From Planctomycetaceae bacterium (lineage in GTDB: Bacteria > Planctomycetota > Planctomycetia > Planctomycetales > Planctomycetaceae): a stretch of 64,000 nucleotides of DNA. Where the stretch lies: positions 1 through 64,000 of the forward strand of contig JAJDEI010000108.1 in assembly GCA_029259845.1 (NCBI GenBank), in the 5' to 3' direction. Numbering within the stretch: the first letter of the stretch is position 1; every line of letters starts with the position of its first letter. The notes under the pieces are model-generated. The model was not told where the DNA came from and searched no databases. It was given only the letters and a program-made list of their open reading frames with translations. The position numbers and the translations under genes are program-made. This document shows, one piece after another, positions 55,530-63,914 of this stretch.

Positions 55530-55545
55530 AACGTGCGGCAAAACG
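55511..55545 (+). repeat. REP-like palindromic repeat, copy 4 (divergent core)
   Basis: The arms GCCGCAC (55517-55523) and GTGCGGC (55533-55539) are perfectly complementary around a nine-base loop containing the SCO stop codon. The flanks CGTCTC and AAAACGAG match the ends of the other family members in pattern. As at 2087-2122, the element coincides with the end of a gene. Confidence 0.5.
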
Positions 55546-55573
55546 AGATGGAAACCGGCTGGGTCGGAGAATC

Positions 55574-55885
55574 ATGATGCGACGAAATGTGATGCGACGA
55601 TGTTTGTTACTGTTCGCCCTGCTGATCGGCGCGATGGGGGCTGGTCCGCTCGCTGGTTCCGCACATGCGTGTCCGATGTGCAAGTACGCCAACGAGAACA
55701 ATCAGCAGACCGAGGCGGAACGGGCGCGGCCTCGGGCCTACATGTACAGCATCCTGTTCATGCTTTCGATGCCGGCGACGATTTTTGCCGGTTACGGCAT
55801 CGCCTTCTACCGGATGTGGAAGAAGCAGCAGGAGTTGATGCAGGTCTCGATCGACTCGCCGCGTGAGCTTGGCGAGCCGCGCTGA
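55574..55885 (+). CDS. Small membrane protein with CxxC motif
   Basis: This protein of about 103 residues has a signal or membrane segment (LLLFALLIGAMGAGPLAG), then ACPMCKYANENN with a CxxC pair, and a C-terminal helix (LFMLSMPATIFAGYGIAFYRMW). The ATG at 55577 lies seven bases after GGAG and is an alternative start. The CPMC motif may bind metal (copper) or a disulphide in the periplasm. It sits between the SCO fusion and the BatA gene, 33 bp before the latter, and probably assists oxidase assembly, though no family is recognised. Confidence 0.65.
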   Translation: MMRRNVMRRCLLLFALLIGAMGAGPLAGSAHACPMCKYANENNQQTEAERARPRAYMYSILFMLSMPATIFAGYGIAFYRMWKKQQELMQVSIDSPRELGEPR

Positions 55886-55918
55886 CGCGGAGCACCCGCG
55901 GGAGGGAAGTCTCCGTCG

Positions 55919-57760
55919 ATGTCCTTCGTCAATCCCTGGGGACTGCTGGGGCTGTTGTCGCTGCCGGCGATTGCGGCGATCCATCTGTTTCAGCGTCGGT
56001 TTCCGCCGCTGCTGGTCGCCGGGGCCCATCTGTGGGGGGCGGAGACGCGACAGCAGACGACCGGTCGGCGTCGGGACCGTTTGCCCATCTCAACGTCGCT
56101 GCTGCTGGAACTGCTGGCTGGGCTGATCTTCAGTCTTGCGCTGTCGCAACCCCGGGTGGGTGAGATGGGCAGCGCCCGCCATCTGGTCGTCGTGCTGGAC
56201 AACTCGGCGTCGATGTCCGCGCAGCCCGCCGCAGGTTTGAGTTTCCGCGATGCGGCTGTTGCCCGTCTGGAAGAGCGAATGGACACGATGGAGCGAAACA
56301 GCCGCGTGACGCTGATTCGGTCCGGGCTGCAGCCCACGCTGATCGGCAGTCCGGCGATGTCTTTGGACGATGCACGCTCTGTGCTGGTCGAATGGCACCC
56401 TCGCGCGACGCCGCACGATTTTCACCCGGCCTGGGACGAGGCGTCCCGCGTCATTGGCACGGAACAGCCGTTTCTGTTTCTCACTGATCACATTCCCGAC
56501 GACGCGCATGGGTTGCCGCGCGGGATGGAGGTCATTTCGGTCGGCCGGCGGTTGCCGAATGTGGCGATCGCGACCGCTCGCTGGACGTTCGATGCAGAGC
56601 GCGGCGAGGGACAACTGTTCGTCCGTGTCGCCAACATATCTGAGGCCCCGAAGCGCGTCACGCTTTCCGCTCATGCGGACGGACGAACGGTGTTGCAGCA
56701 GCCGCTCGACCTGCCGGCGGATGGTTCGATACCGCTGGAAACGTCGTTGCCGGGCGGACTGGGTCGATTGACGATTTCGCTGAACGCCCCCGGCGACGGA
56801 CTGGCTGTCGACAACACGGTCACGCTGGTCGAACCGAAAGTCCGCCTGGTGACGGTCGCCGTTGCGCTGCCGTCGGACGGAGCGGCGACCCGGCTGGTTC
56901 AACGAGTTCTGAGTGCCGCGAGCGATGTGCAGTTGGGTCCCGTCGCTGAGGCCGATCTGATCATCGGGCCGGCCGGTGAATTGCCGGCGCCGGCGGAGGC
57001 GCAATGGTGGTTCGGGATCGGACCGATCAATCCGTCTCCCGTGGTGCGAAATCAGGCGAAAGACTTGATCGGCCCGTATCTGATCGAAAAACAGCACCCG
57101 CTCATGGACGGCATCGTGCTGGGCGGTGTGGTGTGGGGTGGCGTCCAGCCGACGGATTTCGATCTGCGCCCGCTCATCAGCGCGGGCCGCATCCCGTTAT
57201 TGGGGCAAGTCGCCGGGTTGGTGTCGACGGCGTTCGTGATGAACATCGATCTGTCCCGCTCCAATATTGGCGAGAGTCCCGACTGGCCGATTCTGATGAC
57301 GAATCTGCTCGAACTCCGTCGGGCGGAATTGCCGGGGCTGCGGCTGTGGAACTACCGGCTCAACGAGACGATTCGCTTCCGCGCCGAGCCGGCGACGGAC
57401 GAGGCCGGTGATGCCAACGACCGTGAATTGCGGCTGGTGCAGCCGTCCGGGGACGAACGGTCGCTGATTCGCGACCGCAACGATCTGGTGGAGATCACGC
57501 GGCTCGATGAGACGGGGGTGTATGAGGTGCAGGACGGTGGGCAGGTCGTGGGGGAGTTCGCTGTCAATTTCTTCGATGAGGAGGAGTCGTCTCTGGCGGG
57601 ACTGGCACCGGGGGAGCGCGAAGCACGGGTAACGTCCGAGGCGTCGCAAATCGCGATCGATGATCCGTACTCCTGGTTGATGGCGGCGGCCATTGCCGCG
57701 TTGCTGGCGGCGATTCTGGTCGACTGGTACGTGCTGCGGCCGCGGGGGACGCGCGGGTGA
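55919..57760 (+). CDS. BatA-like membrane protein with VWA domain
   Basis: This 613-residue protein has an N-terminal BatA (Aerotolerance regulator N-terminal) domain with PAIAAIHLFQRRFPPLLVAG and a second helix LLLELLAGLIFSLALSQP. The VWA domain follows, with the metal-site motif VVLDNSASMSAQ (DxSxS form) at about residues 90-101. A C-terminal beta-rich part precedes a final helix (LMAAAIAALLAAILVDWYVL). It resembles the planctomycete BatA/VWA proteins, which are often near moxR and DUF58 genes; neither is here. It is the last gene of the long series. Confidence 0.88.
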   Translation: MSFVNPWGLLGLLSLPAIAAIHLFQRRFPPLLVAGAHLWGAETRQQTTGRRRDRLPISTSLLLELLAGLIFSLALSQPRVGEMGSARHLVVVLDNSASMSAQPAAGLSFRDAAVARLEERMDTMERNSRVTLIRSGLQPTLIGSPAMSLDDARSVLVEWHPRATPHDFHPAWDEASRVIGTEQPFLFLTDHIPDDAHGLPRGMEVISVGRRLPNVAIATARWTFDAERGEGQLFVRVANISEAPKRVTLSAHADGRTVLQQPLDLPADGSIPLETSLPGGLGRLTISLNAPGDGLAVDNTVTLVEPKVRLVTVAVALPSDGAATRLVQRVLSAASDVQLGPVAEADLIIGPAGELPAPAEAQWWFGIGPINPSPVVRNQAKDLIGPYLIEKQHPLMDGIVLGGVVWGGVQPTDFDLRPLISAGRIPLLGQVAGLVSTAFVMNIDLSRSNIGESPDWPILMTNLLELRRAELPGLRLWNYRLNETIRFRAEPATDEAGDANDRELRLVQPSGDERSLIRDRNDLVEITRLDETGVYEVQDGGQVVGEFAVNFFDEEESSLAGLAPGEREARVTSEASQIAIDDPYSWLMAAAIAALLAAILVDWYVLRPRGTRG

Positions 57761-57889
57761 GCGGCGCGGTTGGCGGGGAACGATCATGACGTTGATGGTT
57801 GCGCTGATCCGCACGCGGAGGATGGTTGCGATAAACGGGGACCGGGCGCAAATGCTCGAGGTCGTTCGTTGAGGGTGTGGCGGGTCGGG

Positions 57890-58363
57890 TTAGAGTTGGC
57901 AACTTCCGCGACCGCGTTTGGCGAGGTATTGCTGGTGGTATTCTTCGCCGCGATAAAATGGTGCGGCGGGGGTGATTTCGGTGGCAAGGGGGCGGTCGAA
58001 GCGACCGGACTGCTCGAGGGACTGTTTGGATGCCTCCGCCGCCGCCTGCTGCTCGGGCGTGTGGACGAAGATGGCGGAGCGGTATTGATCGCCGACGTCG
58101 GGACCGTGCCGGTTGAGCTGCGTCGGGTCGTGCATCTCCCAGAAGGCGTCGAGCAGCGACTCGTAGCTGACGATGTCCGGGTCGTACACGACTTGGACGA
58201 CCTCAGCGTGCCCCGTGCTTTTTGAGCAGACGTCTTCGTAAGTGGGGTCGTGGGTGTGTCCGCCCAGATAGCCGACGGCTGCGGCGGTCACCCCTCGAAT
58301 CTGCCGAAAGGCGGCCTCAATGCCCCAGAAGCATCCAGCGGCGAACGTTGCGGTCTGTGTCAT
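57890..58363 (-). CDS. msrA: Peptide methionine sulfoxide reductase A
   Basis: The protein has 157 residues from the ATG at 58363, which follows GGAG at a good distance. It has the MsrA active site [14 protein letters not shown] with catalytic Cys11, then [24 protein letters not shown], here split as [12 protein letters not shown] and STGHAE, the [22 protein letters not shown] block and C-terminal YHQQYL. It repairs oxidised methionine in proteins with thioredoxin. It is transcribed against the BatA gene and divergent from the TIGR03546 gene. Confidence 0.95.
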   Translation of the reverse strand: MTQTATFAAGCFWGIEAAFRQIRGVTAAAVGYLGGHTHDPTYEDVCSKSTGHAEVVQVVYDPDIVSYESLLDAFWEMHDPTQLNRHGPDVGDQYRSAIFVHTPEQQAAAEASKQSLEQSGRFDRPLATEITPAAPFYRGEEYHQQYLAKRGRGSCQL

Positions 58364-58573
58364 GGGGTCGCTCCGTAACTGGTTAGAGCCGTTCACATTG
58401 AGGTTGCCGGGACAAGGCCGAAGGTGTGCAAAACGTGGTGTGGCCCCGGTCGCTCGGCAGGAAAACCGTGTTGGCGTTGCCGGCCCGCCGCATTATAGGC
58501 GGACAAACGCGAGCCGTCTTCTCTCTCTTTCGTTCTCGCCGGCCCTGCGTGTCCTCCGTTGCGAGCCTTGGTC

Positions 58574-59083
58574 ATGTTGTTGAAGCCGCTCCGCCTGGCT
58601 GCGCGTGCGTTCGCGCTGAAGCTGTCTCCCCGTCGCATGGCCGCCGGACTGGCCCTCGGCACCGCCGTCGGCATGGTGCCCAAGGGGAATCTGACAGCCG
58701 TGGTGTTGATGGCACTGCTGTGTGCATTGCAGGTGAATCTGGCTGCGGGATTGGTGGCGGTGTTCGCCGTTTCGATGCTGGCCCCGCTGGCAGACCCGCT
58801 GTTTCATGAAATCGGGCACGCCGTGCTGACAGCGGACCGGCTGCAGCCGATGTGGACATGGTTGTTCAGCCGCCCGGTTGTGCTGTGGACCGATTTGAAC
58901 AATACGGTCGTGATGGGGAGCTTGCTCGTGGCGCTGGTGTCGGCGTACCCGGTGTATCGAGTGACGTCACCGTTGTGTGAGCGGTACGTGCCGGTGATTT
59001 CGGAGAAGGTGCGGAAGTGGAAAATCGTGTTGTGGCTGGCGGGGGCATCGGTGACGGATCGGATTGGTGCGGCGAGCGATTGA
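58574..59083 (+). CDS. TIGR03546 family membrane protein (DUF2062-like)
   Basis: The protein has about 169 residues from the ATG at 58574; a TTG at 58559 is an alternative. It has three to four hydrophobic segments and an N-terminal block KLSPRRMAAGLALGTAVGMVPKGNL, which is the conserved TIGR03546/DUF2062 region. Also visible are PLADPLFHEIGHAVL and SAYPVYRV. This family is always encoded next to TIGR03545, as it is here. Function is unknown; a membrane role is likely. Confidence 0.85.
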   Translation: MLLKPLRLAARAFALKLSPRRMAAGLALGTAVGMVPKGNLTAVVLMALLCALQVNLAAGLVAVFAVSMLAPLADPLFHEIGHAVLTADRLQPMWTWLFSRPVVLWTDLNNTVVMGSLLVALVSAYPVYRVTSPLCERYVPVISEKVRKWKIVLWLAGASVTDRIGAASD

Positions 59084-59137
59084 GCCGGTCCCCACGGGAT
59101 GTGACCCATGGGCTTGTGGGCGTGATTGGAGAACCTC

Positions 59138-60880
59138 ATGTTGCGTTGGAGTTATGTTGTCCCGCGAGCGCTGATCGTGGGTCTCGCGTGGGTGTTGCTG
59201 GCGTACGGGCTTGATCCGCTGCTGCGGTACGGCGTGATTACAGCGGGTGGCTCGACGGTCGGTGCAAAGGTTGAAGTAGCGAATCTGACAACACGGTTGT
59301 TTCCTCCCGAGTTGCACCTGACGGGAGTCCAAATCGCCGACCCGGGGCGGACGAGCGACAACCTGGTCGATTTCGGCGAACTGCGGGTCCGGCTGGAGGG
59401 CGATCCGCTGTTGTACAAAGAGTACGTGATTGAAGAGGCGACACTCGAAGGACTGCGCGTCAACGCCGACCGGCTGAGCGATGGGGGTCTCGAAGAATCC
59501 GACGATGCCGGGAATGGCGGGTTGAACCTCGACCCATTGCAAGAACAACTCGAACTGATCGGTCTGCGGTGGTACGACGAGCTGGCCGCCGTCGCCAAGC
59601 GGGAACTCGACCCGCAGCAGATGGAGACTGTCCAGGTGGCTGCGTCGGTCGAAGCGGAATGGAAGCAGCGGCTGGAGACCATGAACGCCCGTCTCGAAAC
59701 CCTGCAACAGCGGATCGACGAGATGCAGGGCGTCACCAAGGCGCGAGGCAAAACGCTGGAGCGACTGGCCGTCTACACGAAGGCGTCGGACGATTTGAAG
59801 TCGTTGCTCGCGGATTCGCAGCGGTTGCGGGATGAGATTCGTCAGATGCCGGATCTGGCCCGCCGGGACGTCGCAAGGCTCGATGAGGCGCGACGGAACG
59901 ACACGGAGCGGCTGAAGCAGCGGGCCCAATCGTTGCCGCTCAACGGAGAGGCGATTTCGAAGTCGCTGCTGGGTCCGCAATTGCACGAACGGTTGCAGGA
60001 ACTGAGCCGCTGGATGGGTTGGACGAAGCGGTATCTGGCGGCCGGCGAGGCGGCCAAACCGGGGCTGCCGGTCAGCCGCGGCGAGTGGATCGAGTTTCCC
60101 CGAGAGGGGCGTCATCCGAGATTCGTGCTTCGCTCATTGACGCTGTCGGGCGAAGCACGCCATCAGGGACAGCCGTTCGCCATCACCGGCAAAGTACAGG
60201 ATGCGTCGTCCGACCCGCAGTTGCATGGGCAACCGACCCGCTGGGAATTCATGATGGCCGGTCCCGATCCACTGTCGATCGCGGGAGTTTCCGACTTCAC
60301 ACGGGCGCCGGCGGTGCACGATGTGACGCTCGACTGGCGGGCCGCACGTCCGGTCGAGATGATGGTCGGCGAGGAAGACCGACTGGGCTTCCGGTTGGCA
60401 GCCGCATCGGTGACGTGCGACGGTCGGTTCCGGTTGGAGGGAGAGCACCTCTCCTGCGAGCTGCGGCTCAGGCAGCAGCCGTTGGCGGTGTCGTTGACGG
60501 ACACTTCGGAAGCATTCGCCCAGCGCTGGGTCGCGCCGGCCCTGCGAACGATCCAGGGATCGGACGCGGTCCTGTTTGTGACCGGGACGCTGGAGAACCC
60601 CGAATGGCGAATCGAGTCGGACCTTGGCCCGCAGATCGCCCATGGTTTTCAGCAGGTGCTGGTTAGTGAAATCGACGCCACCCGAACCGCCCTCATCCAG
60701 AAAGCGGACGGAATCGCGCGTGAGACGATCGACATTCTCCCCAGCTTCGCCGACCGGGAGGCACGGGCCCTGATGGCCGAATTGGCGAGCAGCGAGTCGC
60801 GGGCCAAACAACTGACGACCCGGCTGACCGGCGGACAACTGGGCGGCAAGCTGGATCTCGGACGTTTGTTGCGCCGGTGA
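59138..60880 (+). CDS. TIGR03545 family protein
   Basis: The protein has about 580 residues from the ATG at 59138, preceded by GGAG eight bases upstream; a TTG at 59126 is the only upstream start. An N-terminal membrane helix (PRALIVGLAWVLLAYG) is followed by an AsmA-like start VGAKVEVANLTTRLFPPELHLTGVQI. A large central coiled coil spans about residues 155-320. The rest is a beta-rich domain with a C-terminal helix LKQ-rich tail. It forms the fixed pair with the upstream TIGR03546 gene (54 bp). Probably an envelope or periplasmic protein; function unknown. Confidence 0.85.
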   Translation: MLRWSYVVPRALIVGLAWVLLAYGLDPLLRYGVITAGGSTVGAKVEVANLTTRLFPPELHLTGVQIADPGRTSDNLVDFGELRVRLEGDPLLYKEYVIEEATLEGLRVNADRLSDGGLEESDDAGNGGLNLDPLQEQLELIGLRWYDELAAVAKRELDPQQMETVQVAASVEAEWKQRLETMNARLETLQQRIDEMQGVTKARGKTLERLAVYTKASDDLKSLLADSQRLRDEIRQMPDLARRDVARLDEARRNDTERLKQRAQSLPLNGEAISKSLLGPQLHERLQELSRWMGWTKRYLAAGEAAKPGLPVSRGEWIEFPREGRHPRFVLRSLTLSGEARHQGQPFAITGKVQDASSDPQLHGQPTRWEFMMAGPDPLSIAGVSDFTRAPAVHDVTLDWRAARPVEMMVGEEDRLGFRLAAASVTCDGRFRLEGEHLSCELRLRQQPLAVSLTDTSEAFAQRWVAPALRTIQGSDAVLFVTGTLENPEWRIESDLGPQIAHGFQQVLVSEIDATRTALIQKADGIARETIDILPSFADREARALMAELASSESRAKQLTTRLTGGQLGGKLDLGRLLRR

Positions 60881-61071
60881 ATGACACAGGACAGACACCC
60901 GGTGTCGCGGAGTCCGGAACGCTCTCGACGGGACTGTCAGGCAGGTTGTCCGCTGTCTCGTCGCTGTTCGTCACAAGGAAGGCAAAGGAAACGCGGATCA
61001 AGCGGATGGGGGCAGATTGCAGCGGATCATGGCAGACCAGCAAACCGAACCGCCCTGATCGGGCGGGGTGG

Positions 61072-61090
61072 CCCAGCCGGCGAGGCTGGG
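61072..61090 (+). repeat. CCCAGCC hairpin repeat, copy 1
   Basis: CCCAGCC and GGCTGGG form a seven-base perfect stem around GGCGA, preceded by GTGG and followed by TCGCG. A near-identical hairpin is 90 bp downstream. These are typical of short dispersed palindromes. Confidence 0.6.
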
Positions 61091-61178
61091 TCGCGAAGCG
61101 ACAGGACGTCGCCCAACCCGAGTTCAGACGCTTCAGACCGGTCGTGAGCGGAGTGTAAGGCCTTCTGTGCCTGCGGCA

Positions 61179-61197
61179 CCCAGCCGGTTCGGCTGGG
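61179..61197 (+). repeat. CCCAGCC hairpin repeat, copy 2
   Basis: CCCAGCCGG and TTCGGCTGGG form a GC-rich hairpin almost identical to that at 61072-61090, with a GGTTC loop. It lies 20 bp after the convergent epmB stop, so it could serve as its terminator. Confidence 0.6.
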
Positions 61198-61218
61198 CCG
61201 CCCGCGCCGATGAAATTC

Positions 61219-62328
61219 TCACCGCGTGAACGGCAGCGGCTGTTTGCTGCTCGCGCCGGGGACTTCGCGGACCAGTTGGGGGACGGCGTAACCGGGCAGT
61301 TGGGCGCGGAGTGTGCCGATGAGTTCGAGGGCCCGTTCGTCGGGAACCTCGAAGTGAGCAGTGCCCTGAACGCGGTCGAGTTGGTGCAGATAGTAGGGCA
61401 TCACGCCGAGGTCGACGAGCCGCTCGCTCAGCGCCGTCAGGGTCGCCGCATCGTCGTTGATGCCGCCGAGCAGGACCGTCTGGTTGAGCGTCGGGACGCC
61501 GGAGGTGACGAGCAACCGCAGTGCGTCGGCGCAGTCGCCAACAATCTCGGCGGGATGGTTGGCGTGCACGACCATGATGGGCGTCAGCCATGGGTGTTGC
61601 CGCAACAGGCCGATGAACGGCCCGGTGATGCGGTCCGGCAGCACGATCGGCAGCCGGCTGTGAATTCGCAGTCGCCGTATGTGCGGGATGTCGGCGATGC
61701 GGGCAATCAACTGTTCGAGGCGTGCGTCGGTCAGCATCATGGGGTCGCCGCCGCTGAGAATGACCTCGTGCAGCGACCGGTCTTCGATGAGAACCTTCAG
61801 CGCCGGCTCCCAGTCGTCGAGCCGGCGGGGTTCTTCGCCATAGGGGTAATGACGTCGGAAACAATAGCGGCAATGGACGGCACAAGAGCCGGTGGCGATG
61901 AGCAGCGCGCGGCTGTGGTACTTGTGCAACAGTCCCGGTGCCCGCCGAGCCGCGTCATCGCCGACCGCGTCGGCTGCAAATCCGGGGGCGTCATCGAGCT
62001 CTGCACCGAGTGGCAACACCTGTCGCAGCAGCGGGTCGTCCGGATCGCCGACGGCCATTCGCCGGAGATAGCTTTCGGGGACCATCAGAGGGAAAAGTGC
62101 CGCTGCCCGGCGGGCGTCGCCTTTGAGGTCGTCGGAGAGTGCGAGCCTCGCGAACAGTGCGTCGACATCGCGCACGGCTGCCGCCAGCGAGTGGTGCCAG
62201 TCCGGGCTGTTGGTTTGGGACTTCTCGCCGAAGTCTGCCAAGATGGGAGGCGGATTCCCATCATCCCCGCCACTTTGCTCCGGGCAGGCCCTTCGTGCTG
62301 TGCGCGATATTTCCCCGCTGGGGGCCAT
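61219..62328 (-). CDS. epmB: EF-P (R)-beta-lysylation protein EpmB
   Basis: This 369-residue radical SAM enzyme of the lysine 2,3-aminomutase family has the cluster motif CAVHCRYCFRR (C149, C153, C156), followed by HYPYGEEP and EVILSGGDPMML. The PLP-binding C-terminal region is VREVPGASSKQPL (Lys about 362). The shorter length (about 340-370 against about 415 for clostridial KamA) and VPGA..K end favour EpmB, which converts alpha-lysine to beta-lysine for EF-P. It is divergent from efp, 111 bp apart. The ligase gene epmA is not in the window. Confidence 0.9.
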   Translation of the reverse strand: MAPSGEISRTARRACPEQSGGDDGNPPPILADFGEKSQTNSPDWHHSLAAAVRDVDALFARLALSDDLKGDARRAAALFPLMVPESYLRRMAVGDPDDPLLRQVLPLGAELDDAPGFAADAVGDDAARRAPGLLHKYHSRALLIATGSCAVHCRYCFRRHYPYGEEPRRLDDWEPALKVLIEDRSLHEVILSGGDPMMLTDARLEQLIARIADIPHIRRLRIHSRLPIVLPDRITGPFIGLLRQHPWLTPIMVVHANHPAEIVGDCADALRLLVTSGVPTLNQTVLLGGINDDAATLTALSERLVDLGVMPYYLHQLDRVQGTAHFEVPDERALELIGTLRAQLPGYAVPQLVREVPGASSKQPLPFTR

Positions 62329-62356
62329 GTGCTATCCTCACCGCCGCGTTTCTCGA

Positions 62357-62420
62357 AGCGTCAGATTGCTAAAGCGTCACATTCTTAAAGTGTCACGTTC
62401 TTTACGCGTCACAGTAGCGA
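62357..62420 (+). repeat. Tandem repeat of 16-bp unit in the efp leader
   Basis: Four consecutive units share the pattern (A/C)G(C/T)GTCA(C/G): AGCGTCAGATTGCTAA, AGCGTCACATTCTTAA, AGTGTCACGTTCTTTA, CGCGTCACAGTAGCGA. The last differs most. They lie 20 bp before the efp start, in the shared epmB-efp region. The periodicity of 16 bp (about 1.5 helix turns) and GTCAC core could reflect protein binding sites or simple slippage. Confidence 0.75.
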
Positions 62421-62439
62421 ACCTCAAGGCGAACGACCA

Positions 62440-63009
62440 ATGGCTACGATCAGCGTCGGTGATTTTCGAAAAACTCTCAAGGTCCTGCTCGACGGGCAGC
62501 CGTGCGAGATGCTGTCGGTCGAGTTCAAAAAGCCCGGCAAGGGGCAGGCTGTCTATACGACCCGTATCCGCAACTTGCTTAACGGCAAGATCTACGACAA
62601 CAAATACCGCAGCGGCGATTCGCTGGAGTCGGCCGACGTGCGCAACGCCGACGGGATGTATTCGTACTTCGACGGCACCGATCACATCTTTATGGACAAC
62701 GAAAGCTTCGAGCAAGTCGGGCTTTCGGCTGCGGTTTGCGGCGACCAGATGAAGTTCATCCCCGAAAACACCGAGTGCGGCCTGCTGTACTGGAACAACC
62801 AGCTCATCGGCGTCACCCCTCCCAAGCACATCACCCTTGAGATCACCTATGCCGAGCCGGCCGCCCGGGGCGACACGGCGACCAACGTCACCAAAGCGGC
62901 GACGGTCACGACCGGCGGCGAGGTTCAGGTGCCCGCCTTCATTTCCCAGGGCAACAAGATCAAGATCGACACAGAAACGGGTACGTACATCGAACGCGTC
63001 AACGAGTGA
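62440..63009 (+). CDS. efp: Translation elongation factor P
   Basis: This 189-residue protein has three beta-barrel domains. The modification loop is EFKKPGKGQAVYTTRIRNL, with Lys34 in PGKG as the residue that would carry beta-lysine. Also present are GKIYDNKYRSGDSLESADV, YSYFDGTDHIFMD and, at the C-terminus, IKIDTETGTYIERV. It frees ribosomes stalled at polyproline. The divergent neighbour epmB supports the beta-lysylated type. Confidence 0.97.
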   Translation: MATISVGDFRKTLKVLLDGQPCEMLSVEFKKPGKGQAVYTTRIRNLLNGKIYDNKYRSGDSLESADVRNADGMYSYFDGTDHIFMDNESFEQVGLSAAVCGDQMKFIPENTECGLLYWNNQLIGVTPPKHITLEITYAEPAARGDTATNVTKAATVTTGGEVQVPAFISQGNKIKIDTETGTYIERVNE

Positions 63010-63024
63010 CCGCACCGGTCGCCG

Positions 63025-63060
63025 CGGACTTGTGCTCGGACTTGTGCTCGGACTTGTGCT
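63025..63060 (+). repeat. Tandem repeat, three copies of a 12-bp unit
   Basis: The unit CGGACTTGTGCT occurs three times in a row, starting 16 bp after the efp stop. It lies between the convergent efp and the membrane protein gene. It does not form a hairpin on its own. It is best viewed as slippage-derived or as part of a termination region. Confidence 0.75.
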
Positions 63061-63914
63061 CAAGGGGCTCGTGGGATGAATGCTCCGCGGAGTGCTTGGG
63101 CGTCGAATTGCTGGGGGACTTCGCCGTCGGCGGCATACAGGTACAAAGCACCGATGACGATGGAGTTCAAAGCCGAACTGACCAGACTGACGAGCATGAC
63201 GCCCAGGAGTCCGCACACCAGTCCCAGGACTCCGAGCACCATCTGGCCGTTGGCGAGGGCGATTCCCCCGAGGACCAGCGGGACGATCGCCGCCAGCATG
63301 CACAGAAACGTGATGATGCCGATGCCGAAGTTCGCGCTCAGCGACTCGCCCCACGACTTGCGCAGCACGGCGAAGGACCGCTTGATGGCGGTGAGCGGAT
63401 CGGCCTTCTCCACGACCAGCACCGGGACGACAAAGTAGGTGGCAATCGACCACGCCCCTCCCAACAGGGCAGCAGCGATTTGGCCCGCTTTTTCCGAACG
63501 CGATTCGATGACGCGCAGGATGAGGCCCACCGTCGCACTGACCAGCGCCCAGGCGGCGATCTGCGGCAACCGGGACCCCGCGGCCTGCAAGCCGTCGCTG
63601 ACGGTCGGATCGCCTCCCCGAAAACGAATGATCGCACAGGCGATGAGCGCCGTGTTGAAGAACACGATCACGAAGTAGTTCACAAAATAGAACGCAAACA
63701 GGATGACATACGCCATCGCGTCCTGCGGCGGTTTGCCATCCTCCATCACCATGCCGGCATACGGGCTGTTCCAGAGCGGAAGGGCAAAGCTGGCCAGCAC
63801 GAACAGACAAGCGATGCCACTCATCAGCGGGAAGACCAGCAACTCCTTATCGAGCTTGAGAACCTGCCAACTGGCCTTGGCCAACTCCCAGCCATTTGCG
63901 ATGCGGTCAAACAT
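63060..63914 (-). CDS. DUF6159-like membrane protein
   Basis: This 284-residue protein starts MFDRIANGWELAKASWQVLK. It has about six membrane helices: VFPLMSGIACLFVLASFALP, AYVILFAFYFVNYFVIVFF, and a block around residue 120 (QIAAWALVSATVGLILRVIE). A region WSIATYFVVPVLVVEKADP follows, then two more helices. The NGW.L...SW.VL..DKEL..FP start and the TYFVVPVLV segment are typical of the DUF6159 family. Function is unknown. It converges on efp with 50 bp between them. Confidence 0.75.
   Translation of the reverse strand: MFDRIANGWELAKASWQVLKLDKELLVFPLMSGIACLFVLASFALPLWNSPYAGMVMEDGKPPQDAMAYVILFAFYFVNYFVIVFFNTALIACAIIRFRGGDPTVSDGLQAAGSRLPQIAAWALVSATVGLILRVIESRSEKAGQIAAALLGGAWSIATYFVVPVLVVEKADPLTAIKRSFAVLRKSWGESLSANFGIGIITFLCMLAAIVPLVLGGIALANGQMVLGVLGLVCGLLGVMLVSLVSSALNSIVIGALYLYAADGEVPQQFDAQALRGAFIPRAP

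Larger units (their letters stand above)
60881..61218. other. Intergenic region with two hairpins
   Basis: About 340 bp between the convergent TIGR03545 gene and epmB. It holds two related hairpins (annotated at 61072-61090 and 61179-61197), but no gene is supported. It probably contains the terminators of both genes. Confidence 0.5.
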
